From assembly GCF_002208095.1 (NCBI RefSeq), contig NZ_CP017990.1, forward strand, positions 4,278,001 to 4,342,000: a DNA stretch of 64,000 bases, in the 5' to 3' direction. This DNA is from Enterobacter cloacae complex sp. ECNIH7 (GTDB lineage Bacteria; Pseudomonadota; Gammaproteobacteria; Enterobacterales; Enterobacteriaceae). Positions within the stretch are counted from its first letter, which is position 1, and every line of letters starts with the position of its first letter. The translations under genes and the position numbers were made by a program. This document shows positions 9,347-18,316 of this stretch, piece by piece. A model generated the notes under the pieces. It saw only the letters and a list, made by a program, of their open reading frames with translations. It did no database searches and was not told the origin of the DNA.

Positions 9347-10343
9347 GCCTGAATCTCCTTGTCGGCCCATAGCCAGCCTCCTTGTCGGCCCATAGCCAGC
9401 AGGCGGCGCGATGGCCCTCTCCGGCGGCGTAAAATGCAGGCTGTCGTTCACACTGGGGCATGCGCTTCGGGCAGCGTTCCGCAAACGGACACCCCGGCGG
9501 CGGGTTAAGCAGGCCAGGCGGCGAACCTTCAATGGGCGATAAACGCTGATTCACCTCATCCGGGCGCGGCAGCGAGGCCAGCAGCCCCTGGGTGTAAGGA
9601 TGCGCAGGGCGATAAAAAATGTCCTCCACGCTGCCCTCCTCCATCACCAGCCCGCCGTACATCACCACCACGCGGCTGCAGACCTGCGCCACCACGCCGA
9701 GATCATGGGTGATCAGCAAAATCGCGGTCCGGGTCTGCTGTTGCAGACTTTTCAGCAGGCGAAGGATCTGCGCCTGAATGGTGACGTCCAGCGCGGTGGT
9801 CGGTTCATCGGCAATAAGAAGCTTCGGGTTGCAGGAGAGCGCAATGGCGATCATTACCCGCTGGCGCATGCCGCCGCTGAACTCGTGAGGATACTGGTCG
9901 TATCGCCGTTCCGCCCCGGCAATGCCCACCTTTTCCAGCATGGCGATGGCCGCCGCTTTGGCCGCTTTTTTGGTCAACCCTTTGTTGCGCATCAGGATCT
10001 CAGTCATCTGCTTGCCGATGGTCAGCACCGGGTTCAGGGCGGTCATCGGATCCTGAAAAATCATCGCGATCTCGTTGCCGCGAATGGCGCGCATCTGCGC
10101 GGGCGTTTTCTGCGCCAGATCCTCATTCTGGAAGCGGATGCTGCCGCCGGTTATCCGTCCGTTGCTCCCCAGAAGCTGGATAATCGACTTGCAGGTGACG
10201 CTTTTCCCGCAGCCCGATTCACCGACGATGCCGACAACTTCCCCCGGCTTAACCTGAAAGCTCACGCCGCGCACCGCATGAACCTCGCCCTCGCGGGTGC
10301 GGAACGTGGTTTGCAGGTTCTCAAGCGCTAATAAGTTACTCAT
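9339..10343 (-). CDS. Peptide-type ABC transporter ATPase, OppD/DppD-like
   Basis: This is the first nucleotide-binding subunit of the same importer. It has Walker [11 protein letters not shown], signature FSGGMRQR, Walker [12 protein letters not shown] and the Cys-rich C-terminal extension ([14 protein letters not shown]). The start at 10343 overlaps the permease gene upstream by 8 nt. A 23-bp direct tandem duplication at 9355-9400 lies in the last codons. Without it the protein would end ADKEIQA with its stop inside the next gene's ATG. With it the frame shifts and the tail becomes [16 protein letters not shown]. The core domains are untouched, so the protein is probably functional. Confidence 0.88.
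   Translation of the reverse strand: MSNLLALENLQTTFRTREGEVHAVRGVSFQVKPGEVVGIVGESGCGKSVTCKSIIQLLGSNGRITGGSIRFQNEDLAQKTPAQMRAIRGNEIAMIFQDPMTALNPVLTIGKQMTEILMRNKGLTKKAAKAAAIAMLEKVGIAGAERRYDQYPHEFSGGMRQRVMIAIALSCNPKLLIADEPTTALDVTIQAQILRLLKSLQQQTRTAILLITHDLGVVAQVCSRVVVMYGGLVMEEGSVEDIFYRPAHPYTQGLLASLPRPDEVNQRLSPIEGSPPGLLNPPPGCPFAERCPKRMPQCERQPAFYAAGEGHRAACWLWADKEAGYGPTRRFRHE
9355..9400. repeat. 23-bp perfect tandem duplication
   Basis: Positions 9355-9377 and 9378-9400 are identical (each starts CTCCTTGTCGG and ends CATAGCCAGC). The duplication contains the ribosome-binding sequence of the downstream ATPase gene and the 3' codons of the upstream one. It therefore duplicates an AAGGAG motif and moves the upstream stop codon. 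Confidence 0.97.
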
Positions 10344-11181
10344 CGCGATTCGCTCCCGGCTCAAAGGCGGTACGGAACACATCGCCCAGCACGTTAAAGC
10401 TGAACACCGTCAGCAGGATCAGAATGCCGGGGAACATCGCCAGCCACGACGCTTCGCCAATATAAGACTGGGCGTTGTTAAGCATGCTTCCCCACGACGC
10501 CGCGGGCGCCTGCACGCCCAGCCCTAAGAAGCTGAGCGTTGACTCCATCAGAATGGCCGAGGCGATATTGAGCGTGGCCGCCACGATAATGGTCGGCAGC
10601 ACGCCGGGAATGATGTGGCGCGCGATAATGCGCAGCGGATGCTCTCCCGACGCGCGGGCATAAAGCACGTACTCGCGCTCTTTCACCGACAGGGTTTCAG
10701 CACGCACCAGACGCGACATGTTCATCCACGTCAGCAGGCTGATAATCAGAATGATGTTATCCACGCCCGGCTTGAGGTAAGCATTCACTACCAGCAGCAG
10801 GAAGAAGGCCGGAATGGCCATCAGGATATCCACGGCGCGCATCATCAGGTTATCCAGCCAGCCGCCAAAATAGCCGCTCACCGTTCCCACCACCGTGCCG
10901 ATAAGCGTGGAAAAGAGCATGGCGAGAAAACCGACCATCAGGGAGATCTGGCCGCCATACAGCGCGCGGGTGAAGTAGTCGCGGCCGTATTCGTCGGTGC
11001 CAAACCAGTGCGCGGCATCCGGCGGCAACGTGCGCGCGCCGAGCGCCATCCGATCCGGATCGTACGGGCTTAAGCCCGCACAGAGCGCGGCGACAACGAA
11101 AATAAAAAGCACAAACAGAGAGAACTGCGCCGGACGGTTGCGGCGCAGCTGGTGACGAACCTGCTGCCAGCGTCTGCTCAT
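10336..11181 (-). CDS. ABC transporter permease, DppC/OppC-like
   Basis: This is the second inner-membrane subunit of the importer, 281 residues from the chosen ATG at 11181 (MSRRWQQ). It has an N-terminal membrane anchor (about 23-45), the family segment GTDEYGRDYFTR, and a BPD-type permease core with an EAA-like loop (EREYVLYARASG). A much longer frame upstream is only the antisense of the neighbouring permease. Its start lies 5 nt after the stop of the DppB-like gene, and its end overlaps the first ATPase. Confidence 0.88.
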   Translation of the reverse strand: MSRRWQQVRHQLRRNRPAQFSLFVLFIFVVAALCAGLSPYDPDRMALGARTLPPDAAHWFGTDEYGRDYFTRALYGGQISLMVGFLAMLFSTLIGTVVGTVSGYFGGWLDNLMMRAVDILMAIPAFFLLLVVNAYLKPGVDNIILIISLLTWMNMSRLVRAETLSVKEREYVLYARASGEHPLRIIARHIIPGVLPTIIVAATLNIASAILMESTLSFLGLGVQAPAASWGSMLNNAQSYIGEASWLAMFPGILILLTVFSFNVLGDVFRTAFEPGANRDE

Positions 11182-11186
11182 CCGGG

Positions 11187-12140
11187 TTACCTCAGCGTAC
11201 GAATGCGGGGATCGGCGAAGCGATAAAGCACGTCGGCGATCAGGTTTCCGACGATCAGCATCATCGACGAGAGCATGATGATCGCCATAATCAGGGGGTA
11301 ATCCAGCGAGGCGATCGACTGGATCCCGAGCAGCCCCATACCCGGCCAGGAGAAGACGCTTTCCGTCACATAGGCCCCCACAATCAGCTCTCCGAACGAC
11401 AGGCCGAACAGGGTAATCACCGGCAGCAGCACGTTTTTCAGCACGTGCCGAAACAGAATACTGGAGCGCGTCGCGCCGTAGGCAAGCTGGGTTTGCACGT
11501 AGTCGGCCGAGAGCTGCGAGATGGTGTTGGAGCGGATGTAGCGCACGTAGCTGGAGAGGTTGTAGAACGTGAGGGCAATACACGGCAGCACGCCGTGACG
11601 CAGCAGATCCAGCCCGTTATCCTCCATGCCGATGGTGCGCATTCCCATGCTAGGGAACCAGTTAAGCTGCACGGAAAAAACGGTGATGAGCAGGATGCCG
11701 AACCAGAATATCGGAACAGAAATGCCGATATAGGCGAATAAATTGAGCAGATGATCCAGCCAGCGGTGCTTAAATGCCCCCGCCAGCAGCCCCAGCGGGA
11801 TCGCCAGCACGATCGCCATCAGCAGCGACGCGCCCATCAGCCCCAGCGTGGCCGGAATACGTTCGCCGATCATCTCCAGCACCGGGCGATGATAAATCAG
11901 CGAATAGCCGAGATCGCCCTGCAGGACGTTTTTCAGCCACAGGACGTACTGCGTGACCAGCGGCTTATCCAGCCCCAGGCTCTGGCGAATACGCTCGATG
12001 TCTTCCGGGGCCATACGCGGCGTAATGTACGCCGCCACCGGATCGCCGGGCGCGAGCTTGACCAGCAGAAACGCCACCAGTGAAATAAAAAACAGCATCG
12101 GCAGCAGCTGCAGCAGCCGACGCGTGAGGAGTGTGTTCAC
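11187..12140 (-). CDS. ABC transporter permease, DppB/OppB-like
   Basis: This is the first inner-membrane subunit. The protein starts with a membrane segment (LLQLLPMLFFISLVAFLLVKLAPGDP) followed by the family region and six predicted transmembrane helices. I prefer the GTG start at 12140 (VNTLLTRR, 317 residues), which has AAAGGG about 6 nt upstream; an in-frame ATG 45 nt further up is less well placed. It follows the binding-protein gene after 45 nt in the usual A-B-C-D-F order. Confidence 0.85.
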   Translation of the reverse strand: MNTLLTRRLLQLLPMLFFISLVAFLLVKLAPGDPVAAYITPRMAPEDIERIRQSLGLDKPLVTQYVLWLKNVLQGDLGYSLIYHRPVLEMIGERIPATLGLMGASLLMAIVLAIPLGLLAGAFKHRWLDHLLNLFAYIGISVPIFWFGILLITVFSVQLNWFPSMGMRTIGMEDNGLDLLRHGVLPCIALTFYNLSSYVRYIRSNTISQLSADYVQTQLAYGATRSSILFRHVLKNVLLPVITLFGLSFGELIVGAYVTESVFSWPGMGLLGIQSIASLDYPLIMAIIMLSSMMLIVGNLIADVLYRFADPRIRTLR

Positions 12141-12185
12141 GACGTGCCCTTTCAAAAGCCCCGACCTGACGGGCGGGGCAATCAC

Positions 12186-13775
12186 TTATTTCTGATAGAT
12201 TTTTGACAGATCCTGGAACAGATAGACCGGTTTCGGCTCCGCTTCCTCGGTGCCGCCAAAACGCTTGTCCACCGCGACGGTCGCATTGGTGTAGGCGATC
12301 GGGTAGTACGTCATGTCGTTCGCCACGGTCTGCTGAATTTGCTTATAGATATCGGCCCGTTTCGCGGCGTCGGTTTCCACTGCGCCTTTATCCCACAGGG
12401 CATCAAACTGCGGATTTTTGTAGTGCGCGTAGTTATAGGCTTCGTTGCTCATGAACAGCGATTTGTAACCGTCTGGCTCGGAGCCCATGATGTAGCCGCC
12501 CAGGTTTAGCTCCCACGCGGTGTTGTTCATATCGAGGCTGCGCTGAGACATGGCGTTGGAGTCCAGCGGCATCAGCTCCACGTTCACCCCAATGCCCTTC
12601 AGCGCCTGCTGAATGTAGAGCGCCATGCTCTCCTGGGTTTTGTTGGTGTTCACATACGCCAGGCGCAGCTTGAGGTTGTCCGGCGCGCCGGATGTCTTCA
12701 GCAGGTCTTTGGCTTTTTGCAGATCGAACTTGTACTGCTCGACGTCATCCGTCTTGTAAAGCGTATCTGGCGTCAGGAACGAGGTCGCCGGTTTAGCGTA
12801 GTCCAGCGAGGTAAACGCGGTCTGAGTGAGCTCGTCTTTGTTGATGGCATACGCGATGGCCTGGCGCAGCGCTTTGCTCTTCATCACCGGCACGTTCTGG
12901 TTGAACGTCATATAGGCCAGACGGCCTTCCGGATAGACCACGAAGTCAAACTTACCGGTATTTTTCAGGCGGTTCACATCCTGCGGGTCAACCATCTTGA
13001 GGTTGATTTCCCCGTTTTGCAGCGCAAGGTTAGCGGCGTTGCTGTCTTTGGCGAAACGGTAGGTGACCGAATCAAGCTTCGCTTTGCCGTTCCAGTAACC
13101 GTCAAAACGGGTCAGGGCGTAATACTGCCCGGCGCGATACTCTTTGAATTTGAACGGCCCTGAGCCTACCGGCGCATCGTTTTTGCTGCTCTTTTCAAGG
13201 TCGCCTTCACCGGCGAACACGTGCTGCGGAATCGGGTAGATCTGTACCAGGGTGCCGGTAAAGGCCGCGCTGACCTGCGGTAGGGTGAACTTAACGGTGC
13301 GCTCATCCACCTTGCTCACGTGTACCGGCTTGTCGCCGTAGGTGAACATGCTGCGGAAGAAGCTGTGCTGTTTAGCATCCAGCAGCTTGTTGAAGGTGAA
13401 GACCACGTCGTCCGCCGTCAGCGGCTGGCCGTCCTGCCATTTCAGGTTGGGTTTTAACGTCAGGGTATAGCTCAGGTTGTCGGCGGAAGGCGTCAGGCTT
13501 TCCGCCAGGCCCCACTCAATGTTGCCGTTATTAAAGCTGTACAGCGGGGCATAGAGCGCCTGCATGATCGTTAACGTCGTACGGTCACTGGCATAGAGCG
13601 GATTAACGGCTAACGGGTCGCCGGAGGTAATTCCAATAATTAGCGAACCGCCCTCTTTTGGCGCGTCGTTTTTTGCCGCTGAGGGCGTATTTGTCTCTTT
13701 ATTTTTCGCATCATCACAGCCCGCCAGGCCTAACGCGAGCGAAACCACCACTGCCGATAACAGAAGCTTGCGCAT
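12186..13775 (-). CDS. ABC transporter substrate-binding lipoprotein (SBP family 5)
   Basis: This periplasmic solute-binding protein feeds the importer encoded downstream. The 529-residue product has a lipoprotein signal peptide ending LGLAGC (Cys20), then a family-5 (DppA/OppA/NikA) fold. It keeps typical segments such as LAESLTPSADNLSYTLTLKPNLKWQDGQPLTADDVVFTF. It is the first gene of a five-gene operon on the minus strand. The specific ligand cannot be told from sequence. Confidence 0.9.
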   Translation of the reverse strand: MRKLLLSAVVVSLALGLAGCDDAKNKETNTPSAAKNDAPKEGGSLIIGITSGDPLAVNPLYASDRTTLTIMQALYAPLYSFNNGNIEWGLAESLTPSADNLSYTLTLKPNLKWQDGQPLTADDVVFTFNKLLDAKQHSFFRSMFTYGDKPVHVSKVDERTVKFTLPQVSAAFTGTLVQIYPIPQHVFAGEGDLEKSSKNDAPVGSGPFKFKEYRAGQYYALTRFDGYWNGKAKLDSVTYRFAKDSNAANLALQNGEINLKMVDPQDVNRLKNTGKFDFVVYPEGRLAYMTFNQNVPVMKSKALRQAIAYAINKDELTQTAFTSLDYAKPATSFLTPDTLYKTDDVEQYKFDLQKAKDLLKTSGAPDNLKLRLAYVNTNKTQESMALYIQQALKGIGVNVELMPLDSNAMSQRSLDMNNTAWELNLGGYIMGSEPDGYKSLFMSNEAYNYAHYKNPQFDALWDKGAVETDAAKRADIYKQIQQTVANDMTYYPIAYTNATVAVDKRFGGTEEAEPKPVYLFQDLSKIYQK

Positions 13776-14020
13776 CTCACTAACTCCTTGCCTTATAAAG
13801 TGTTTATTACTGCATTTTTTATTTATGTTGAAGCATCATATTCAGCTTTATCGGTTTACGCATTAATTATGAAAATGCGATTTTCGATTAAGCTTATGCC
13901 GGATTTGATATATATAAGCGCCGGAAGGAATAGCGGTTAATTGATTGCGCTCGCAACGTTAAACGCTTCACAAATCTCCTGCTACACTGCCTCAACACAT
14001 CACTCAAAAGGCAGGCCAAC

Positions 14021-14887
14021 ATGTCAGACAACACGTATCAGCCACCAAAAGTGTGGGAATGGAAAAAGAACGGCGGCGGCGCGTTCGCCAATATTAACCG
14101 CCCGATTTCCGGCGCGACCCATGAGAAAGATCTGCCCGTGGGCTCCCACCCGCTGCAGCTTTACTCTCTCGGGACCCCGAACGGCCAGAAAGTGACGATC
14201 ATGCTCGAAGAGCTGCTGGCGCTGGGCGTGACGGGCGCGGAGTATGACGCATGGTTGATCCGCATCGGCGAGGGCGATCAGTTCTCCAGCGGGTTTGTTG
14301 AGGTGAACCCGAACTCGAAAATTCCGGCGCTTCGTGACCACTCCACGAACCCGCCAACGCGCGTATTTGAGTCCGGCAATATCCTGCTTTATCTGGCAGA
14401 GAAATTCGGTCACTTCCTGCCGAAAGATCCGGCGGGACGCACCGAGACCCTGAACTGGCTGTTCTGGCTGCAGGGTGCGGCGCCGTTCCTCGGCGGCGGC
14501 TTCGGCCACTTCTACAACTACGCGCCGGTTAAAATTGAGTACGCGATTGACCGCTTCACCATGGAAGCCAAACGCCTGTTCGACGTGCTGGATAAACAGC
14601 TGGCGCGCGGCCGCTACGTGGCGGGTGAGGAGTACACCATCGCGGATATCGCCATCTGGCCGTGGTTCGGCTGCGTGGCGCTGGGCAGCGTCTATAACGC
14701 CGCCGAGTTCCTCGACGCCGGGAAGTACACCAACGTCCAGCGCTGGGCAAAAGATGTGGCGAACCGCCATGCCGTGAAGCGCGGCCGCATCGTTAACCGC
14801 ACCAGCGGCGAGCTGAACGAGCAGCTCCACGAGCGCCACGCGGCGAGCGATTTCGATACCAATACGGAAGATAAGCGTCAGGCGTAA
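14021..14887 (+). CDS. yghU: YghU, glutathione S-transferase-like disulfide-bond oxidoreductase
   Basis: This is a nu-class GST with glutathione-dependent disulfide reductase activity in E. coli. The 288-residue length is the same as E. coli YghU. The N-terminal thioredoxin-like domain follows a 50-residue extension (LYSLGTPNGQKV, NPNSKIPALRD, FESGNILLYLAEKFG) and the C-terminal helical domain has YTIADIAIWPWFG. The upstream AAAGG-like ribosome site and the conserved MSDNTYQPPKVW start support the start codon. It is divergent from the ABC operon. Confidence 0.96.
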   Translation: MSDNTYQPPKVWEWKKNGGGAFANINRPISGATHEKDLPVGSHPLQLYSLGTPNGQKVTIMLEELLALGVTGAEYDAWLIRIGEGDQFSSGFVEVNPNSKIPALRDHSTNPPTRVFESGNILLYLAEKFGHFLPKDPAGRTETLNWLFWLQGAAPFLGGGFGHFYNYAPVKIEYAIDRFTMEAKRLFDVLDKQLARGRYVAGEEYTIADIAIWPWFGCVALGSVYNAAEFLDAGKYTNVQRWAKDVANRHAVKRGRIVNRTSGELNEQLHERHAASDFDTNTEDKRQA

Positions 14888-14893
14888 TGTTCC

Positions 14894-14915
14894 GCCGGGC
14901 GGATCCCCGCCCGGC
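14894..14915 (+). terminator. GC-rich hairpin after yghU
   Basis: A 9-bp perfect stem (GCCGGGCGG / CCGCCCGGC) with a 4-nt loop starts 7 nt after the yghU stop. No T-run follows, so it is a weak intrinsic terminator or an RNA-stabilising hairpin. Confidence 0.5.
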
Positions 14916-15047
14916 AACTGAGATCCCTGCCCAGGGCATGATTAGCTTAAAGGTTGAGCCGGTATTGCTGGCACTATCTGGACGTTTTTCTCGCGTCTGA
15001 GAGTGAGAAATGACGTCTCAACCGACAGCAGTCACAAAGGATCTGTT

Positions 15048-15380
15048 ATGAAACTTATTAAAACAACGCTGGTTATCAGCGCCCTCATTTTTTCCACCTC
15101 GGGAATGGCTATCGACAAAACTGCCGCCGGCGCGGTAGCAGGCGCGGCCATTGGTGCGGCCACGGGCAAAGATCTCAAATCGACCGTTGGCGGCGCCGTC
15201 GTGGGCGCAGGCACCGGTGCCATGTTCAAAAATGGCGGCAAAGGTAAAGCCGCGCGTAAGGGCGGCGCGGTAGGGGCTGCCGTAGGCGCAGGTGCCGCAG
15301 CGGTTACCGGCAAGAGCGTGCTGAAAGGTGCAGCCGTTGGTGCGGGCACGGGCGCGCTGATTGGTGAAGCGACGCACTGA
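15048..15380 (+). CDS. Small exported glycine-zipper protein
   Basis: This 110-residue protein has a signal peptide (MKLIKTTLVISALIFSTSGMA) followed by a run of glycine-zipper repeats (AGAVAGAAIGAATG, GGAVVGAGTGA, GAAVGAGAAAVTG). Such proteins sit in or against the outer membrane in many Enterobacteria. I start it at the ATG at 15048, preceded by AAAGGAT. An in-frame ATG 45 nt upstream would bury the signal peptide. It stands alone and its function is unknown. Confidence 0.75.
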   Translation: MKLIKTTLVISALIFSTSGMAIDKTAAGAVAGAAIGAATGKDLKSTVGGAVVGAGTGAMFKNGGKGKAARKGGAVGAAVGAGAAAVTGKSVLKGAAVGAGTGALIGEATH

Positions 15381-15521
15381 TAAATACAGCCGGGCAGCGC
15401 TCTGCGAGCCCGGCCTCGTTGTTATGCAGTAATCCCTCCGCACAAGGTCTCACATTTTTGCGATCCGCTTTCAGAAATCACATCTTCCCCACTGCCACAA
15501 CCCTGTGAACAGTTGCCTGTC

Positions 15522-15569
15522 GTAGCCTGAAGATTACAATGCAGTTGCTTATCGTAAACTACAGGCTAC
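15522..15569. promoter_or_regulatory. Inverted repeat upstream of toxin-antitoxin remnant
   Basis: GTAGCCTG (15522-15529) and CAGGCTAC (15562-15569) form an 8-bp inverted repeat, 4 nt before the ATG of the broken toxin gene. Position and symmetry fit an autoregulatory toxin-antitoxin operator. This is inference. Confidence 0.4.
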
Positions 15570-15573
15570 AATA

Positions 15574-15695
15574 ATGGCTAAGGTCAAACACTACATCACA
15601 GCAGACGGGTACGACCCTTTTGATTCATATCTGAGCAAAATGCAGATATTGACAGGGCCGTTGAGTATCTCAACAACTACAAGCGCAGGATATAA
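15574..15695 (+). pseudogene. Internally deleted HigB/RelE-type toxin
   Basis: The first frame encodes MAKVKHYITADGYDPFDSYLSKM, the usual N-terminus of the addiction-module killer (HigB-like) family of about 100 residues. Immediately afterwards a different frame reads DIDRAVEYLNNYKRRI-stop, the usual C-terminus of the same family. The central 60 or so residues holding the RNase core are absent and the frame is shifted. The gene is thus a deletion remnant. The antitoxin gene begins 12 nt later. Confidence 0.75.
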
Positions 15696-15707
15696 GAGGA
15701 AATCGGA

Positions 15708-16058
15708 ATGGCTAAATCAGTACTCCATGATGACGCAATGGTACAGCTCCTGAAAGATTCTCCGGATTTCGCGCCCGTATATCTTCATCAGGCTTTTATT
15801 GAAATTGACGAGCCCGGAGGCTATGAGGCGTTCATGCTGGCTTTACGACATGTGATTGAAGCCTCTGGCGGGATGACCGTCATTGCTAAACGTGCAGGCA
15901 TTTCTCGCGAATCACTCTATAAATCACTTTCACCAAACGGTAACCCTTCATTTAAGCGTATTGCGGAAGTGGCATCCGCAACGGGATATCCGATTTCCCG
16001 AATTGCAGCTGCAGGGTTAAACGCACCAGCGTGGGACGCACGTCAAAATACGCCCTAA
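15708..16058 (+). CDS. HTH antitoxin of a HigA-like addiction module (orphan)
   Basis: This 116-residue protein is similar in layout to the addiction-module antidote family that accompanies HigB-like toxins. It has an N-terminal region (MAKSVLHDDAMVQLLKDSPDFAPVYLHQAF) and a helix-turn-helix (IAKRAGISRESLYKSLSPNGNPSFKRIAEVASATG). AGAGGAA precedes the ATG. Its toxin partner upstream is broken, so it is an orphan antitoxin that may still act as a repressor. Confidence 0.8.
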   Translation: MAKSVLHDDAMVQLLKDSPDFAPVYLHQAFIEIDEPGGYEAFMLALRHVIEASGGMTVIAKRAGISRESLYKSLSPNGNPSFKRIAEVASATGYPISRIAAAGLNAPAWDARQNTP

Positions 16059-16156
16059 AGTTCTAGCCGGGCGAAGCATCAATGACGATCGTCATACTGA
16101 AACACTACTGGAAATGGCGGTAAGAGACATGCCTGCATGCCGCCTCACCTGTTGCA

Positions 16157-16411
16157 TTAATACTTAATGTCCCGCGCTTTTTGTCTTCCGGACTGTTTCA
16201 TCTGACGCTTGTCCTGACGGCAGTCGTGATTGCTCTGGTTATTGTTCGCCACGCAGGTCTGCTTCACCTGCCGCGACGCGTCGCGGGTTTCCTGCCTGAC
16301 ATCACGCGCCACGCGCCGCTCCTGCGCCTGCTGGGTCGCACTGGCAGAAACCGAGAACAGCATCAGAAGAATGCAAGAAAGGACAGGAATGACAGATAAC
16401 GATCTGTTCAT
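16157..16411 (-). CDS. Small secreted protein of unknown function
   Basis: This 84-residue protein has a signal peptide (about 1-26, ending SVSASA) and a mature part rich in Q, R, K and D, with two cysteines (QTC and HDC) 12 residues apart that could form a disulfide. GAGGTGTTGCT precedes the ATG. I do not recognise the family. It is convergent with the orphan antitoxin gene. Confidence 0.6.
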   Translation of the reverse strand: MNRSLSVIPVLSCILLMLFSVSASATQQAQERRVARDVRQETRDASRQVKQTCVANNNQSNHDCRQDKRQMKQSGRQKARDIKY

Positions 16412-16507
16412 AGCAACACCTCGAAGAAGAGAGCCCAGAACGTCAGTGGGGTTAGCAAAAGAATAGCAGTTTCAGAAGGGGCTGAATGGGGAAGGCGTTA
16501 ATAATAC

Positions 16508-16528
16508 AAGGCCGCACAAGGCGGCCTT
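16508..16528 (-). terminator. Terminator-like hairpin downstream of the MCP gene
   Basis: An 8-bp stem AAGGCCGC / GCGGCCTT with a 5-nt loop lies 10 nt beyond the MCP stop codon. On the minus strand it is followed by TGTATTATT, which is a modest T-tract. Confidence 0.6.
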
Positions 16529-16538
16529 ATACGCTGCG

Positions 16539-18086
16539 TTATGCCGTCAGGCGGAACTTCTGCACAGAGCGCTGAAGATCTTCGGTCTGGCGCTCCAGCG
16601 CCGCCGCCGCGGCAGAAACCTCTTCAACCAGCGAGGCGTTTTGCTGGGTAACGCCGTCCATCTGGGTAATGGCAATCCCGACCTGCGAAATGCCCTTGCT
16701 TTGCTCCTCAGATGCGGAAGCGATTTGCTTCATGATGGTTGTCACTTCCGTCACGTCGCGCAAAATCGCATCCATGGTGGTGCCGGTGTCGCTCACCAGC
16801 TGTGCCCCCTGCTCTACGCGGGAAACGGAATCGGTAATCAGCCCTTCAATCTCTTTGGCCGCGTTGGCGCTGCGGCTTGCCAGGTTGCGCACTTCGCCTG
16901 CCACCACCGCGAAACCACGCCCCTGTTCACCCGCGCGCGCCGCTTCAACCGCCGCATTGAGTGCCAGAATATTGGTCTGGAAGGCAATGCTGTTGATCAC
17001 GTTGGTGATTTCAGCAATTTTCTTCGAGCTTTCCGAAATACCGCTCATGGTGGTCACCACCTCTTCCACCAGCGAGCCGCCGCGGCTGGCGGTTGTTGAG
17101 GCCACATCGGCCAGCTGGCTCGCCTGACGCGCGCTTTCCGCGTTCAGTTTCACCGTGGCGGTCAGCTGTTCCATGCTGGCTGCCGTCTCTTCCAGCGCAG
17201 CCGCCTGCTCTTCGGTACGGGAAGAGAGGTCGTTGTTACCGCTGGAGATTTCCGTCGCGCCGCGCCAGATGTTTTCACTGCCGGAGCGAATCGTGCTGAC
17301 CGCTTCGCGCAGGCTGTCCTGCATAGCGCTCAGCAGCGGCACCAGCTGCCCCACGCAGTTGCGGCCAAACGGCTCAATGGGCTGGCTGAGATCGCCCTGG
17401 GCAATCTGGCGGAACTGCTGGCGAATGCGAGCCAGCGGTTTGACCAGCATCGCCACCAGGTAACGGTCGGTGAAGAGCAGGATCAGCAGGCCGATAATCG
17501 TGGCGACGATAATCACCGTGCGGGTCATGCTTGTCAGACCGTCCACCACCACGCGGGTGCTGTCGAGCGACTTCGCGGCGGCATTGTTGAACTCCTCAGC
17601 GGCCGCGCCGAACGCGCGGCTCAGCGGCGGCGTGACGTTGTTGGCCTGCTGGCGATACCCCTCCAGAGCCCCCTGCTTCGCCTGCTGCATTTGCGGCGTT
17701 ACGCCCTGTTCGAGCAGCGCCTGCCAGGAGCCGATCACCCGGGAAGAGATCTGCTCATCCATCGGGCCTGGGGAGATCGCTTTCATCTCGGCCAGTTTCT
17801 TGCCCATGTTATCCAGCGCCTGTTGGGCAGAGGACAGATCCGGCGTGCCGCCTGCGGCTTTGACTTCCATTGCGCGGCTCAGACGGGTCACAAAGCGGAA
17901 ATATTGATCGTTACCCTGGCTGAGTACCGTCATCTGTTTAACCAGCTGGCGGTCGACTTCATTGCCATCTGATACGCGAGAAAGGGACCAGGTGCTGTAC
18001 AACCCAACGCCTGCCCAAATTAAACAAAAGATCCCGAGAATCGTCAGCATGACGAAACGGATCGTGAAATTACGGAGCATATTCAT
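16539..18086 (-). CDS. Methyl-accepting chemotaxis protein
   Basis: This inner-membrane chemoreceptor signals to CheA/CheW. The 515-residue product has TM1 (about 9-30), a periplasmic helical ligand domain, TM2 (about 187-208), HAMP, and a cytoplasmic signalling domain. The hairpin tip [37 protein letters not shown] is intact. The C-terminus (KFRLTA) lacks the NWETF-type pentapeptide that binds CheR, so it resembles low-abundance receptors. The ligand is unknown. A sigma-28 promoter lies upstream. Confidence 0.93.
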   Translation of the reverse strand: MNMLRNFTIRFVMLTILGIFCLIWAGVGLYSTWSLSRVSDGNEVDRQLVKQMTVLSQGNDQYFRFVTRLSRAMEVKAAGGTPDLSSAQQALDNMGKKLAEMKAISPGPMDEQISSRVIGSWQALLEQGVTPQMQQAKQGALEGYRQQANNVTPPLSRAFGAAAEEFNNAAAKSLDSTRVVVDGLTSMTRTVIIVATIIGLLILLFTDRYLVAMLVKPLARIRQQFRQIAQGDLSQPIEPFGRNCVGQLVPLLSAMQDSLREAVSTIRSGSENIWRGATEISSGNNDLSSRTEEQAAALEETAASMEQLTATVKLNAESARQASQLADVASTTASRGGSLVEEVVTTMSGISESSKKIAEITNVINSIAFQTNILALNAAVEAARAGEQGRGFAVVAGEVRNLASRSANAAKEIEGLITDSVSRVEQGAQLVSDTGTTMDAILRDVTEVTTIMKQIASASEEQSKGISQVGIAITQMDGVTQQNASLVEEVSAAAAALERQTEDLQRSVQKFRLTA

Positions 18087-18138
18087 AAGTCTTCCTTGCC
18101 GTGAGGGTGAGTTCGCCCAGAGGCGAGTACTACTCTCG

Positions 18139-18165
18139 TTATCGGCAGGAAAAAGGGAAATTATA
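18139..18165 (-). promoter_or_regulatory. Sigma-28 (FliA) promoter of the MCP gene
   Basis: On the minus strand TATAATTT is followed after exactly 11 nt by GCCGATAA. The -10 is a perfect match to the FliA consensus, and the -35 matches TAAAGTTT at six of eight positions. It lies about 50 nt upstream of the MCP start codon. The receptor is therefore probably co-expressed with the flagellar class 3 regulon. Confidence 0.8.
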
Positions 18166-18316
18166 ACGTTTTGTGATCATTTTTAATTAGCGTGGCTTCA
18201 CTGGTCGCACAGCAGTCGTTAATCATTAGTCCCGAGCTTAGGGATGTCATTTGCGATGTGGTAAGTTCAGATGAAAACGTTGTTTCGAAAAATTCATCAA
18301 TAAGAAAGGAGACATC

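Noticed and set aside
10336..11583. 415-codon version of the DppC-like permease
   Set aside because: The first 134 codons are antisense-like sequence of the DppB-like gene; the ATG at 11181 fits family length and spacing.
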